From: DASUXA01 sp036378155 | GTDB lineage: Bacteria; Actinomycetota; Actinomycetes; Mycobacteriales; Micromonosporaceae | Direction of reading: 5' to 3' | Assembly (NCBI GenBank): GCA_036378155.1 | Contig: DASUXA010000094.1 | Location: 15,001-79,000, forward strand | DNA length: 64,000 nt | In this document: one piece after another, positions 1 through 7,949 of the stretch | Numbering within the stretch: the stretch's first letter is position 1 | How the letters are laid out: each line of letters starts with the position of its first letter | Made by a program: the position numbers and the translations under genes | The notes under the pieces: generated by a model | Database searches by the model: none | What the model saw: the letters and a program-made list of their open reading frames with translations, nothing else | Told to the model about the DNA's origin: nothing

Positions 1-1
1 G

Positions 2-163
2 GGCTGCCGCGCCGCGGCTCGATGGGCGCTGCGCTGGAACAACCCGCGCCTGCACACCCCCGACCGGCGCAAGACCTGGCTCGCCTGCGACGAGCACCGG
101 GCGTACCTCAGCGACTTCCTCGACCGACGCGGGTTCCTGCGCGACATCGTCGAGGTGCGATGA
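2..163 (+). CDS. C-terminal part of a small Cys-containing conserved protein
   Basis: The window opens inside a gene. The frame ending at the TGA at 161-163 reads GCRAAARWALRWNNPRLHTP followed by a tail containing TWLACDEHR and LSDFLDRRGFL. This resembles a short (about 60-70 aa) actinobacterial protein of unknown function with a Cys-x-Ala motif and a later Cys-Asp-Glu-His, perhaps a small zinc-binding fold. The start codon lies to the left of the window. The last A of its final codon and its stop form an ATGA overlap with the next gene, so the two are probably translationally coupled. I do not recognise a function. Confidence 0.6.
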   Translation, partial: GCRAAARWALRWNNPRLHTPDRRKTWLACDEHRAYLSDFLDRRGFLRDIVEVR

Positions 164-675
164 GCGCCTACCCTCGAAACGTGACCGCCGACCCCCTGCG
201 CCCGTGGCCCGAGTCGGTCGTGTGGCGACCCGTGTCCGGACGACTGATCGTGATCGAACAACTGCGCCTCGCCGGGGCTCTGCTGGCGGTCCTCCTCGCC
301 TGCCTGGTCGCGGGCACCGCGCTGGGTACCGCGATCCCGGCGTGGGTCGCCGTCGCGGCGGTCGTCGCCGCAGCCGCCCGCGCGGTGGTGGTGATCCGGT
401 CGGTACGCGCCTGGGGGTACGCCGAACGGGACGTGGACCTGCTGGTCCGGCACGGGTTGTGGATCCGTCGGCTGTCCATCGTGCCGTACGCGCGGATGCA
501 GTTCGTCGACGTCACCGCCGGACCCCTGGAACGGCTGTTCGGCCTCGCCACGGTGCAGTTGCACACCGCCGCGGCGGCGAGCGACGCGCGCATTCCGGGG
601 CTGCCGCCCGCCGAGGCGTCCCGGCTGCGCGACCGGCTCACCGCCCTCGGCGAGGTGCGCGCGGAGGGACTGTGA
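160..675 (+). CDS. PH domain-containing membrane protein (YdbS-like)
   Basis: This 171-residue protein has two adjacent hydrophobic segments at about residues 30-75, followed by a bacterial PH-like domain (bPH2) at about 80-155. The PH part carries the typical pattern of YAERDVDLLVRHGLWIRR, VPYARMQFVDV and LERLFGLATVQLHTA. The family is membrane-anchored and of unknown molecular role; Bacillus YdbS and YdbT are the usual references. The start ATG overlaps the stop of the preceding gene (ATGA), and the stop overlaps the GTG of the next PH protein (GTGA). The three genes therefore look like one coupled unit. Confidence 0.85.
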   Translation: MSAYPRNVTADPLRPWPESVVWRPVSGRLIVIEQLRLAGALLAVLLACLVAGTALGTAIPAWVAVAAVVAAAARAVVVIRSVRAWGYAERDVDLLVRHGLWIRRLSIVPYARMQFVDVTAGPLERLFGLATVQLHTAAAASDARIPGLPPAEASRLRDRLTALGEVRAEGL

Positions 676-2099
676 CGATCGATCCGGGTACCGACGGCGG
701 CGGCGCGCGGCGCCGGCTGCACCCGCTCACCCCGCTGCTGCGCGGCGCGCGCACCCTGGCGGTGATCGTCGCGGCGGTGTCCTGGCAGGGGTACAGCGAA
801 CTGGGGCTGCCCCGGTGGCTGGAACTGGTGGTCGTGGTCCTGCTCGGCGCGCTCGCGCTGTCCGCGGTGAGCTGGTGGGCGACCGGGTACCAGGTGGTCG
901 GTCGGGAACTGCGGATCGTCGAAGGCGTACTGCGCCGCCGGCACCGGGCGATTCCGCTGGAGCGGCTGCAGGCGGTCGACCTGGTCCAGCCGGTACTGGC
1001 GCGCCTGGTCGGTCTCGCCGAACTGCGGCTGGAGGTGATCGGGGCGCGCCGGACCGAGGCGCCGCTGGCGTTCCTGACCGTGAGCCAGGCGACGGCGCTG
1101 CGGGAACACCTGCTGGACCTCGCGGCACCCGCGCGGGCGGCGGTACCGGGAGCGGCGGTACCGGAAGCGGTCGCCGTGCCCGGACAACCCACCGTCGGCG
1201 GGCTCGGAGTCGGCGCGCCCGCGCCGGTCGCGGCGCCGGTCGCCGGCGCGGTACCCGCGGACGACGGACACCGCCTGATCCACGCGGTCGACAACCGGAC
1301 GCTGCTGCTCAGCCAGTTGCTGACCGGACAGGTATGGCTCGCTCCGGTGGCGATGGCGCTGGTCGTCGTCCAGTTCGCGATCCATCCGGCGTGGACGTTC
1401 GTCGGCGTCGCGAGCACCCTGACCGCGCTGGTCGGCGTGCTGTTCCGACCGGTACGACGGATCCTCGACGACTGGCATTTCCAGATCTCGGTCGGCCGCG
1501 CCGGGCTGCGGCTCACCCACGGGCTGCTGGAAACGCGCGCCCAGACGGTACCGCCGGCGCGGGTGCAGGCGGTGGCGGTGCGGTGGCCGCTGCTGTGGCG
1601 ACCCGCCGGCTGGCTGCGCTGCCGCATCGACGTCGCCGGGTACGGCCACCACGACGAGGACGACAGCGACGTGAACCGGCTGCTGCCGGTCGCCGAGCCG
1701 CCCGCCGCGCGACTGGTCGTCGCCGAGGTGCTGCCCGGCGTCGACCTGGCGCGGCTGCACCCGGTACCGCCGCCCCGCCGGGCGCGGCTGCTCGCCCCGC
1801 TGCGCCAACCGGTCCTCGGCGTCGGCGTGTACCCGACCGTGGTGGCGTGCCGGGACGGCTGGCTGACCAGGGAACTGGTGCTCGTGCCGTACCAGCGGAT
1901 CCAGAGCGTACGGGTGGTCCAGGGGCCGGTGCAGCGGTGGCTGCGGCTGGCGACGGTACACGTGGACACCGCGGGCGCGCTGCGCGCCGTCGCGCGTCAC
2001 CGCGACATGGCGGAGGCGTACACGCTTGCCGCCGACCTGGTCGTGCGCGCCCGGCAGGCGCGCGACGCCACCCGCGTCGCCGGTCAGCCGCCCGCCTGA
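672..2099 (+). CDS. Large PH domain-containing membrane protein (YdbT-like)
   Basis: This 475-residue protein starts at a GTG that overlaps the stop of the smaller PH protein. It contains three bPH2-like repeats at roughly residues 70-140, 255-330 and 380-450, each with the R-x-x-x-I/V-P-x-x-R-x-Q-x-V pattern (IPLERLQAVDLVQP, VPPARVQAVAVRW, VPYQRIQSVRVVQG). Hydrophobic pairs lie before the repeats, at about 30-70 and 215-250. An Ala/Pro/Val-rich linker sits at about 150-200. The pairing of a short and a long bPH2 protein mirrors YdbS/YdbT. That pair has been linked to resistance to certain bacteriocins, but no specific function can be assigned here. Confidence 0.85.
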   Translation: MTIDPGTDGGGARRRLHPLTPLLRGARTLAVIVAAVSWQGYSELGLPRWLELVVVVLLGALALSAVSWWATGYQVVGRELRIVEGVLRRRHRAIPLERLQAVDLVQPVLARLVGLAELRLEVIGARRTEAPLAFLTVSQATALREHLLDLAAPARAAVPGAAVPEAVAVPGQPTVGGLGVGAPAPVAAPVAGAVPADDGHRLIHAVDNRTLLLSQLLTGQVWLAPVAMALVVVQFAIHPAWTFVGVASTLTALVGVLFRPVRRILDDWHFQISVGRAGLRLTHGLLETRAQTVPPARVQAVAVRWPLLWRPAGWLRCRIDVAGYGHHDEDDSDVNRLLPVAEPPAARLVVAEVLPGVDLARLHPVPPPRRARLLAPLRQPVLGVGVYPTVVACRDGWLTRELVLVPYQRIQSVRVVQGPVQRWLRLATVHVDTAGALRAVARHRDMAEAYTLAADLVVRARQARDATRVAGQPPA

Positions 2100-2132
2100 C
2101 CACTGGGCGGCAGGCGAACCGATGCCGACCGG

Positions 2133-2921
2133 TCACCGGATCGCGCGCGCGACCAGGGCGGGCAGGACCTGCCCGATCGGATCGCGCAGCACGGCGTCGG
2201 CGACCCGGTCGTACGGCGTCGGGCTGCCGTTGACGATCACGATGCGGGCGCCGGCACTGCCCGCGATGTCGACCAGGCTCGCCGCCGGGTGTACACCGAG
2301 GGACGTGCCCACCGCGAGGAACAGGTCGGCGATCGCGGCGGCGCTGACCGCGCGCCGCAGCACCGCCGGGTCCAGCGCCTGACCGAACGAGATGGTCGCC
2401 GACTTGAGGATGCCGCCGCAGCGCAGGCAGGCGGGGTCGTCCTCACCGGCGTCCACCCGGGCGAGGGTGTCCGCCATCGGGGTACGGTCGCCGCAGTCCA
2501 GGCACGCCACCTCGTACAGCGTGCCGTGCATCTCGACGACCAGGTCCGGGTCGGACCCGGCGCGCTGGTGCAGTCCGTCGATGTTCTGGGTGACGATGGT
2601 GACGAGCCGACCGGAACGCGCCAGGTCCACCAGCGCCCGGTGCCCGGCGTTCGGCTGCGCCTGCCACGCCGCGTGCTCGCGGCGGTTGCGCCACGCCTGC
2701 ACCCGTACCTGCGGGTCGGACAGGTACGCCTGCAGAGTGGCGCGCTTCTCGGCGTCCGGATCGCGGGTCCACACTCCGTTCGGACCCCGGAAGTCCGGAA
2801 TGCCCGACTCAGTAGAGATGCCCGCCCCGGTCAGTACCGTGATCGTCTGCGCCTGTCGGATCCACTCCGCTACCTGGTCCAGGTCCACCACCGGTCCCGA
2901 CTCCGCGCCAGCCGCTGCCAT
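2133..2921 (-). CDS. NAD-dependent protein deacylase (sirtuin, Sir2/CobB family)
   Basis: The 262-residue protein has the complete sirtuin signature. The NAD-binding GAGISTESGIPDFR starts near residue 32 and TQNIDGLH near 111. The catalytic His is H132 (MHGTLYE), and two zinc Cys pairs lie at C140/C143 and C165/C168. The C-terminal Rossmann part contains GTSLGVHPAASL and IVIVNGSPTP. Sirtuins remove acyl groups from protein lysines using NAD+, producing O-acyl-ADP-ribose and nicotinamide in the cytoplasm. The gene is divergent from the thioesterase gene at 2956. A -10-like TACCGT ends exactly 6 nt before the ATG (minus strand, 2928-2933), which suggests a leaderless transcript. Confidence 0.93.
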   Translation of the reverse strand: MAAAGAESGPVVDLDQVAEWIRQAQTITVLTGAGISTESGIPDFRGPNGVWTRDPDAEKRATLQAYLSDPQVRVQAWRNRREHAAWQAQPNAGHRALVDLARSGRLVTIVTQNIDGLHQRAGSDPDLVVEMHGTLYEVACLDCGDRTPMADTLARVDAGEDDPACLRCGGILKSATISFGQALDPAVLRRAVSAAAIADLFLAVGTSLGVHPAASLVDIAGSAGARIVIVNGSPTPYDRVADAVLRDPIGQVLPALVARAIR

Positions 2922-2927
2922 GGCTCG

Positions 2928-2949
2928 ACGGTAGCCCAGGCCGTACGCT
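2928..2949. promoter_or_regulatory. Back-to-back leaderless -10 elements of the sirtuin and thioesterase genes
   Basis: On the minus strand TACCGT (2928-2933) is followed by 6 nt and the sirtuin ATG. On the plus strand TACGCT (2944-2949) is followed by 6 nt and the thioesterase ATG at 2956. Neither start has a purine-rich ribosome-binding site. The spacing is that of leaderless mRNAs, which are common in actinobacteria. No convincing -35 hexamer was seen. Confidence 0.5.
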
Positions 2950-2955
2950 TCGGGT

Positions 2956-3357
2956 ATGGATCAACTCAGCTCACTCCTGCAGCCAGGCCTCGGCGCACGG
3001 GTCGAGTTGACAGTGACCGACGCCGATACCGCGCAGACTCTCGGCTCCGGCGACGTGCCCGTGCTCGGCACCCCTCGGGTACTGGCGCTGGCGGAGGCGG
3101 CGACGGTGGCGGCGACCGCGTCCCGGCTGCCGCGCGGCGCGACCACGGTGGGCAGCCGGGTCGAACTCGAACACCGGGCGGCGACGCCGGTCGGCGCGTC
3201 GGTCACCGCGGAGGCGAGGCTCGCCAAGATCGACGGTCGGCGGCTGCTGTTCGAGGTGGTGGTCCGCCAGGGCGACACCGTGGTCGCGGACGGACGCGTG
3301 GAGCGGGTGCTCGTGGACCGGCACCGGTTCCTCGAGAAGGCGTTCGACCTGCTGTGA
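2956..3357 (+). CDS. Hot-dog fold thioesterase (FlK-like)
   Basis: This 133-residue single-domain protein resembles the fluoroacetyl-CoA thioesterase FlK family. The conserved segments are VPVLGTPRVLALAEAATVAA near residues 34-53 and TTVGSRVELEHRAATPVG near 64-82; the latter carries the probable catalytic His. The Glu in LAEAA corresponds to the acidic residue of the FlK triad. Most FlK-like proteins outside fluoroacetate producers hydrolyse unknown acyl-CoAs, so resistance to fluoroacetate should not be assumed. The stop overlaps the GTG start of the downstream metallo-hydrolase (GTGA), suggesting joint translation. Confidence 0.8.
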   Translation: MDQLSSLLQPGLGARVELTVTDADTAQTLGSGDVPVLGTPRVLALAEAATVAATASRLPRGATTVGSRVELEHRAATPVGASVTAEARLAKIDGRRLLFEVVVRQGDTVVADGRVERVLVDRHRFLEKAFDLL

Positions 3358-4196
3358 CCGGCGACGACCGGCGCACCGGCGCGGTGACGGAGGTCGCCAC
3401 CGGCGTGTACGTGCTGCGCCAACCCGTGCTGGACGTCAACGCGGTGCTGGTCGTCGGCGACGGCGCGGCGCTGGTCGTCGACACCCTGTCCACGGCGGCG
3501 CAGGCGGGCGAGTTCGCCCGCGCGGCACGCGAGGTGACCGACGCGCCGTGGACGATCGTCAACACCCACCACCACTTCGACCACTGCTTCGGCAACGCCA
3601 CGCTCGCCGACGGCGCGGACATCTGGGCGCACGAGGCGACCGCCGTGGAACTGCGCGAGCGCGGCGCGCACTGGCAGCGGATCTGGTACGAGGAGTGGCA
3701 GGAGCGCGAGCCCGGACTCGCCGCGGAACTCGCCGAGGTGACGATCGTCCCGCCGTCCCGGACGGTACACACTGAGGCGACCCTGGACGTGGGCGGTCGC
3801 CGGGTCGTCCTGTACCACTTCGGACGCGGTCACACCGAAGGCGACCTGGTCGTCCACGTACCCGACGCGGACGTGGTGCTCGCCGGGGACCTGGTCGAGC
3901 AGGGCGCCGCGCCGGACTTCGGCGACGGGTACCCGCTGGAGTGGCCCGACGCGCTCGCCGCCCTGCTCCGGCTGACCACCGCGCGCACCGTGGTGGTACC
4001 GGGGCACGGCAGAGTCGTCGACCAGGATTTCGTCCGCGCCCAGCACGCCGACCTCAGCGACCTGGAGTGGCTGATCCGCGACGGGCACCGCGACGGCGCG
4101 ACGGTCGAGGCGGTCGCCGCCCGGTCCCCGTTCGGGGCGCGGCATTCGCTGGTCGCGGTCAGGCGGGGGTACGCGGAACTGGACGGGCGCGCCTGA
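3354..4196 (+). CDS. Metallo-beta-lactamase fold hydrolase
   Basis: The 280-residue protein starts at a GTG overlapping the previous stop. It has the zinc-binding motifs in order: THHHFDH (HxHxDH) near residue 72, GHTEGD near 160, AGD near 180 and PGHG near 220. These cover the ligands for a dinuclear metal centre, with an alpha-beta-beta-alpha core. Members include glyoxalase II-like thioesterases, lactonases and other hydrolases. Coupling to an acyl-CoA thioesterase-like gene suggests a thioester or lactone substrate, but this is inference. Confidence 0.85.
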   Translation: MTGDDRRTGAVTEVATGVYVLRQPVLDVNAVLVVGDGAALVVDTLSTAAQAGEFARAAREVTDAPWTIVNTHHHFDHCFGNATLADGADIWAHEATAVELRERGAHWQRIWYEEWQEREPGLAAELAEVTIVPPSRTVHTEATLDVGGRRVVLYHFGRGHTEGDLVVHVPDADVVLAGDLVEQGAAPDFGDGYPLEWPDALAALLRLTTARTVVVPGHGRVVDQDFVRAQHADLSDLEWLIRDGHRDGATVEAVAARSPFGARHSLVAVRRGYAELDGRA

Positions 4197-4237
4197 GCCG
4201 GCACCAGCGCCGGCCCGCCGGTCGCGCCCGCCCGCAC

Positions 4238-4263
4238 CGCCGAGCGGCGCAGGCCGCTCGGCG
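4238..4263. terminator. Bidirectional hairpin between convergent genes
   Basis: An 11-bp stem (4238-4248 pairing with 4253-4263, core CCGAGCGGC) with a 4-nt loop lies between the stops of the metallo-hydrolase gene (+) and the asparagine synthetase gene (-). There is no T-tract, as is usual in high-GC actinobacteria. Confidence 0.55.
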
Positions 4264-4272
4264 CACCGTCGG

Positions 4273-6216
4273 TCAGGACACCATCGAGCCGACCACCGGC
4301 TTGGTGAGCAGCGCCGACTGGTTGCGATGGATGCCGGGGTCGAGCGAACGCTCCACGAAGATCGCGTGCCAGACGCAGAACACCAGCACCGTCCAGATCT
4401 TGCGCGAGTGGTCCGCCCGACCTTCCCGGTGCTCCTCCAGCAGCCCACCGACGTACGGCAGGTCCAGCAGGTTTCCGGCACCCGAGCTGACCAGGATGTC
4501 CCGCGCCCACTCGTACATCTCCCCGCGCAGCCACACCCGGGTCGGAGTGGGGAACCCCAGTTTCTTGCGGTTGACGATCGCCGGCGGTACCACGCCCTCC
4601 AACGCGCGGCGCAGCGCGTACTTGGTGGTCACCGACTTCGGCGGCAGTTTCAGGTCGACCGGGATCGTGGCGGCGACGTCGAACACCGCCCGGTCCAGGA
4701 ACGGCACCCGCAGTTCCAGCGAATGCGCCATCGACATGCGGTCCGCCTTGACCAGGATGTCGCCGCGCAGCCAGGTGTACAGGTCGACGTACTGCATCTT
4801 GGTCACGTCGTCCAGATCCGTCGCCTCGGCGTAGATCGGCGCGGTGACGTCGGTGTACCGGACCGACGGGTCGTAGTGCCGCAGCAGCTGGCGCTTCTCG
4901 TCCTCGGTGAACATCCGCGCGTTGCCGTAGTAGCGCTCCTCGATCGGCGTGGTGCCCCGTTCGAGGAAGCTACGCCCCTTCACCCCCTGCGGGATGACCT
5001 GGGCGACCTTGCGCAGACCGCGTTGTACCGGGTCGGGCAACCCGTTCACCGTCGCCAGCGACAGCGGCTCGCGGTAGATGGTGTACCCGCCGAAGAACTC
5101 GTCCGCGCCCTCGCCGGACAACACCACGGTGACGTGTTCGGCCGCCTTCTTGGCGACGAAGTACAGCGGGACCAGCGCCGGGTCGGCGACCGGGTCGTCG
5201 AGGTGCCAGACGATCCTGGGCAGCGCCTCCATCATCTCCCGCGGCCCGATCTTCGTCGGGATCGTGGTGACCCCGAGGTGCCGCGCCGAATCCTGGGCGA
5301 CCTCGATCTCGGAGTACCCGTCCACGTCGTACCCGACGGTGAAGGTCAGGATGTTCGGGTTGAACTCGCGGGCGAACGCCACCACCGCCGTGGAGTCGAT
5401 GCCGCTGGACAGGAACGCGCCCACCGGCACGTCGGAGCGCATGTGGATGCGTACGCTCTCGCGCAGCGTCTCCCGGATGCGGGCGAACAGCTTGTCCGGG
5501 TCGTCGGTGGGCGTCGGCCGGAACGTCGGGCGGTAGTACCGGCGCACCCGGATCTCCCCGCCGGGCGTGGTGGTCAGGCACTCCCCCGAGCCGATCCGGT
5601 TGATGCCCCGGTGCAGGGTGCGCGGTTCGGGGACGTACTGCAGGGTCAGGTAGTGCGACAGGTTTGCGGTGTCCAGCCCCGCGTCCCCCGCGTACGCGGA
5701 CTGGGCGAACGGCAGCAGCGCCTTCTTCTCGCTGGCGAAGTACACCCCGTCGGCGGTACGCAGGTAGTGCATCGGCTTGATGCCGAACGGGTCCCGCGCG
5801 CCGAACACCCGGCGCTGCTGCCGGTCCCAGATGACGAAGGCGAACATGCCGCGCAGCCGGTCGAGCACCGCCTCGCCCCAGTAGTGGTACCCGGCGACGA
5901 TCACTTCGCCGTCGCCGGCGGTGGCGAACCGGGCGCCGAAGTCGCGGATCAGCTCCTCACGCAGCTCGATGTAGTTGTAGATCTCGCCGTTGTAGGTGAG
6001 CAGGTAGCGTCCGTCGAGGTACGGCAGCGGCTCGTGGCTGGACGCCACGTCGATGATCGCGAGCCGTTTGTGTGCGAAGACCACGTCGTCGCCGACCACC
6101 TCCACGCCGGTCTCGTCGGGGCCGCGGTGATGCAGCGACTCGAGCGCCTGGGCGATCGCCGCGTGCTGGGCTCCCGCCGGGCCACCGGCGCTGATGAAGG
6201 TGAGCAGTCCGCACAT
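4273..6216 (-). CDS. asnB: Asparagine synthetase (glutamine-hydrolysing)
   Basis: The 647-residue protein begins MCGLLTF. Cys2 is the nucleophile of the N-terminal class II glutamine amidotransferase domain (about residues 2-210), with YNGEIYNY and GDGEV motifs. This fixes the start at the ATG at 6216 rather than the ATG three codons upstream. The synthase domain has the PP-loop SSGIDSTAVVAF and a later LSGEGADEFFGGY. It converts aspartate, glutamine and ATP to asparagine, glutamate, AMP and PPi. The length suits the long actinobacterial AsnB form. The gene is divergent from the aminopeptidase P gene. Confidence 0.93.
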   Translation of the reverse strand: MCGLLTFISAGGPAGAQHAAIAQALESLHHRGPDETGVEVVGDDVVFAHKRLAIIDVASSHEPLPYLDGRYLLTYNGEIYNYIELREELIRDFGARFATAGDGEVIVAGYHYWGEAVLDRLRGMFAFVIWDRQQRRVFGARDPFGIKPMHYLRTADGVYFASEKKALLPFAQSAYAGDAGLDTANLSHYLTLQYVPEPRTLHRGINRIGSGECLTTTPGGEIRVRRYYRPTFRPTPTDDPDKLFARIRETLRESVRIHMRSDVPVGAFLSSGIDSTAVVAFAREFNPNILTFTVGYDVDGYSEIEVAQDSARHLGVTTIPTKIGPREMMEALPRIVWHLDDPVADPALVPLYFVAKKAAEHVTVVLSGEGADEFFGGYTIYREPLSLATVNGLPDPVQRGLRKVAQVIPQGVKGRSFLERGTTPIEERYYGNARMFTEDEKRQLLRHYDPSVRYTDVTAPIYAEATDLDDVTKMQYVDLYTWLRGDILVKADRMSMAHSLELRVPFLDRAVFDVAATIPVDLKLPPKSVTTKYALRRALEGVVPPAIVNRKKLGFPTPTRVWLRGEMYEWARDILVSSGAGNLLDLPYVGGLLEEHREGRADHSRKIWTVLVFCVWHAIFVERSLDPGIHRNQSALLTKPVVGSMVS

Positions 6217-6349
6217 GGTCGCCATCTTGTCACGAGGTAGGTTCACAGCGGGCCCGCCGGGGTCGCGGGCGACCGTCGCGGGTCGGACCACGGCGCCGGA
6301 CGTATCGAGCCGCGACGGTTGACGGTCAGGTTTGCAGGAGGCGGACGTG

Positions 6350-7795
6350 ATGGGCGAGCAGGCGGACGGCACCCGGTCGCACGACCCGGACTACCCGGAG
6401 AAGTTTCTCGCGTTCATGCGTACCGGCTGGCGCGACACCACGCTGGACGTGGCGCCGCGCGACGAGGCGCCGCAGCACGCGAAGCGGCGCGCGGCGCTGT
6501 CCGCCGCGTTCGCCGGGGACACCCTGGTCATTCCGACCGGTCGGGAGATGGTACGGGCGAACGACACCTTCTTCCCGTTCCGCCCCGGCAGCGACTTCGT
6601 GTGGCTGACCGGCGAACACGACCCGGACGCGGTCCTGGTGATGCGACCGAACGGGTCGGGACACGACGCCACGCTGTACGTGCGACCGAGGTCGCCGCGC
6701 GACACGGACGAGTTCTTCAAGGACCGGGCGTACGGCGAGCTGTGGATCGGTCGCCGGCACACGCTCGCCGAGAAGGCCGCCGAGCTGGGCGTCGAGACCG
6801 CGCACCTGGACGGACTGCCGGCGGTGCTGGACGACCTCGCGCCGGGACGCACCCGCGTGCTGCGCGGGCTGGACGCGACGGTCGACGCGGCGGTACGCCC
6901 CACCGACCCGGCGCGCGACCAGGAACTCGCCGCCCACCTGTCCGAACTGCGGCTGGTGAAGGACGAGTGGGAGATCGCGCAGCTGCGCGACGCGATCGAC
7001 GCGACGGTACGCGGTTTCGAGGACGTGGCGCGGGTACTGCCCGCCGACCGCCCGGTCTCCGAGCGGCTGCTGGACGGGGTGTTCGGGCTGCGCGCCCGGC
7101 ACGACGGCAACACCGTCGGATACTCGTCGATCGTCGGCGCGGGCGCGCACGGGGCGATCCTGCACTGGGTCCGCAACGACGGACGCACCCGCCCCGGTGA
7201 CCTGCTGCTGATGGACATGGGCGTGGAGAACGTCCACCTGTACACCGCCGACGTCACCCGCACAGTGCCGGTGAGCGGCACGTTCACGCCGCTGCAGCGG
7301 CAGGTCTACGACATCGTGTACGCCTCGCAGCAGGCGGGCATCGCTGCGATCCGACCCGGCGTGATGTTCGACCACATCCACCAGACCTGCATGCGGGTAC
7401 TCGCCGAGGGGCTCGCCGACCTGGGCATCCTGCCGGTGAGCGTGGACGAGGCGATGAGCCGGGAGTCCATGGTGTACCGCCGGTGGACGCTGCACGGATT
7501 CGGCCACATGCTGGGTCTCGACGTGCACGACTGCGCGGCGGCGCGACGCGAGCGGTACAAGGACGGACCGCTCGCCGAGGGGTACGTGCTCACCGTCGAG
7601 CCCGGACTGTACTTCCAGCCCGAGGACGAACTGGTCCCCGCCGAGCTGCGCGGCATCGGCATCCGGATCGAGGACGACGTGCTGGTGACCGCCGACGGCG
7701 CGGTGAACCTGTCGGCGGGGCTGCCGCGCGCCGCCGACGAGGTCGAGACGTGGCTCGCCGCGCAGCGCGAGGCGGGACCCCGGCTCCCCGAGTGA
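6350..7795 (+). CDS. Xaa-Pro aminopeptidase (aminopeptidase P)
   Basis: The 481-residue protein has the N-terminal creatinase-like domain (about 40-190) and the C-terminal pita-bread metallopeptidase domain (about 200-470). The metal ligands are visible as MDMGVE and TADVTRT (Asp), GFGHMLGLDVHD (His), TVEPGLYF (Glu) and GIRIEDDVLV (Glu). It releases N-terminal residues that precede proline. GGAGG at about 6336-6340 sits about 8 nt before the ATG at 6350 and fixes the start, although longer in-frame TTG and GTG options exist upstream. Confidence 0.9.
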   Translation: MGEQADGTRSHDPDYPEKFLAFMRTGWRDTTLDVAPRDEAPQHAKRRAALSAAFAGDTLVIPTGREMVRANDTFFPFRPGSDFVWLTGEHDPDAVLVMRPNGSGHDATLYVRPRSPRDTDEFFKDRAYGELWIGRRHTLAEKAAELGVETAHLDGLPAVLDDLAPGRTRVLRGLDATVDAAVRPTDPARDQELAAHLSELRLVKDEWEIAQLRDAIDATVRGFEDVARVLPADRPVSERLLDGVFGLRARHDGNTVGYSSIVGAGAHGAILHWVRNDGRTRPGDLLLMDMGVENVHLYTADVTRTVPVSGTFTPLQRQVYDIVYASQQAGIAAIRPGVMFDHIHQTCMRVLAEGLADLGILPVSVDEAMSRESMVYRRWTLHGFGHMLGLDVHDCAAARRERYKDGPLAEGYVLTVEPGLYFQPEDELVPAELRGIGIRIEDDVLVTADGAVNLSAGLPRAADEVETWLAAQREAGPRLPE

Positions 7796-7949
7796 TCTGG
7801 TGGGTGCCGGTCCTCGACAGAACCCCACCGGCGACCGGGACACGTCGGATGGGCGACAGTTGATCGACTGGCGTCCGGGGCCGCCGCCGTGGGGCGGTTG
7901 CCCGGCTGACCGCGACCCGTGACACCGCTGCCGGTTGTTACGCTGCGGC

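Noticed and set aside
2956..4196. Fluoroacetate resistance from the FlK-like gene and its neighbour
   Set aside because: FlK-like folds are common and the specificity-determining residues cannot be judged by eye; no fluorinase genes are present.
6217..6372. Longer N-terminus for asparagine synthetase
   Set aside because: The amidotransferase needs Cys right after the initiator Met, which fixes the start at 6216.
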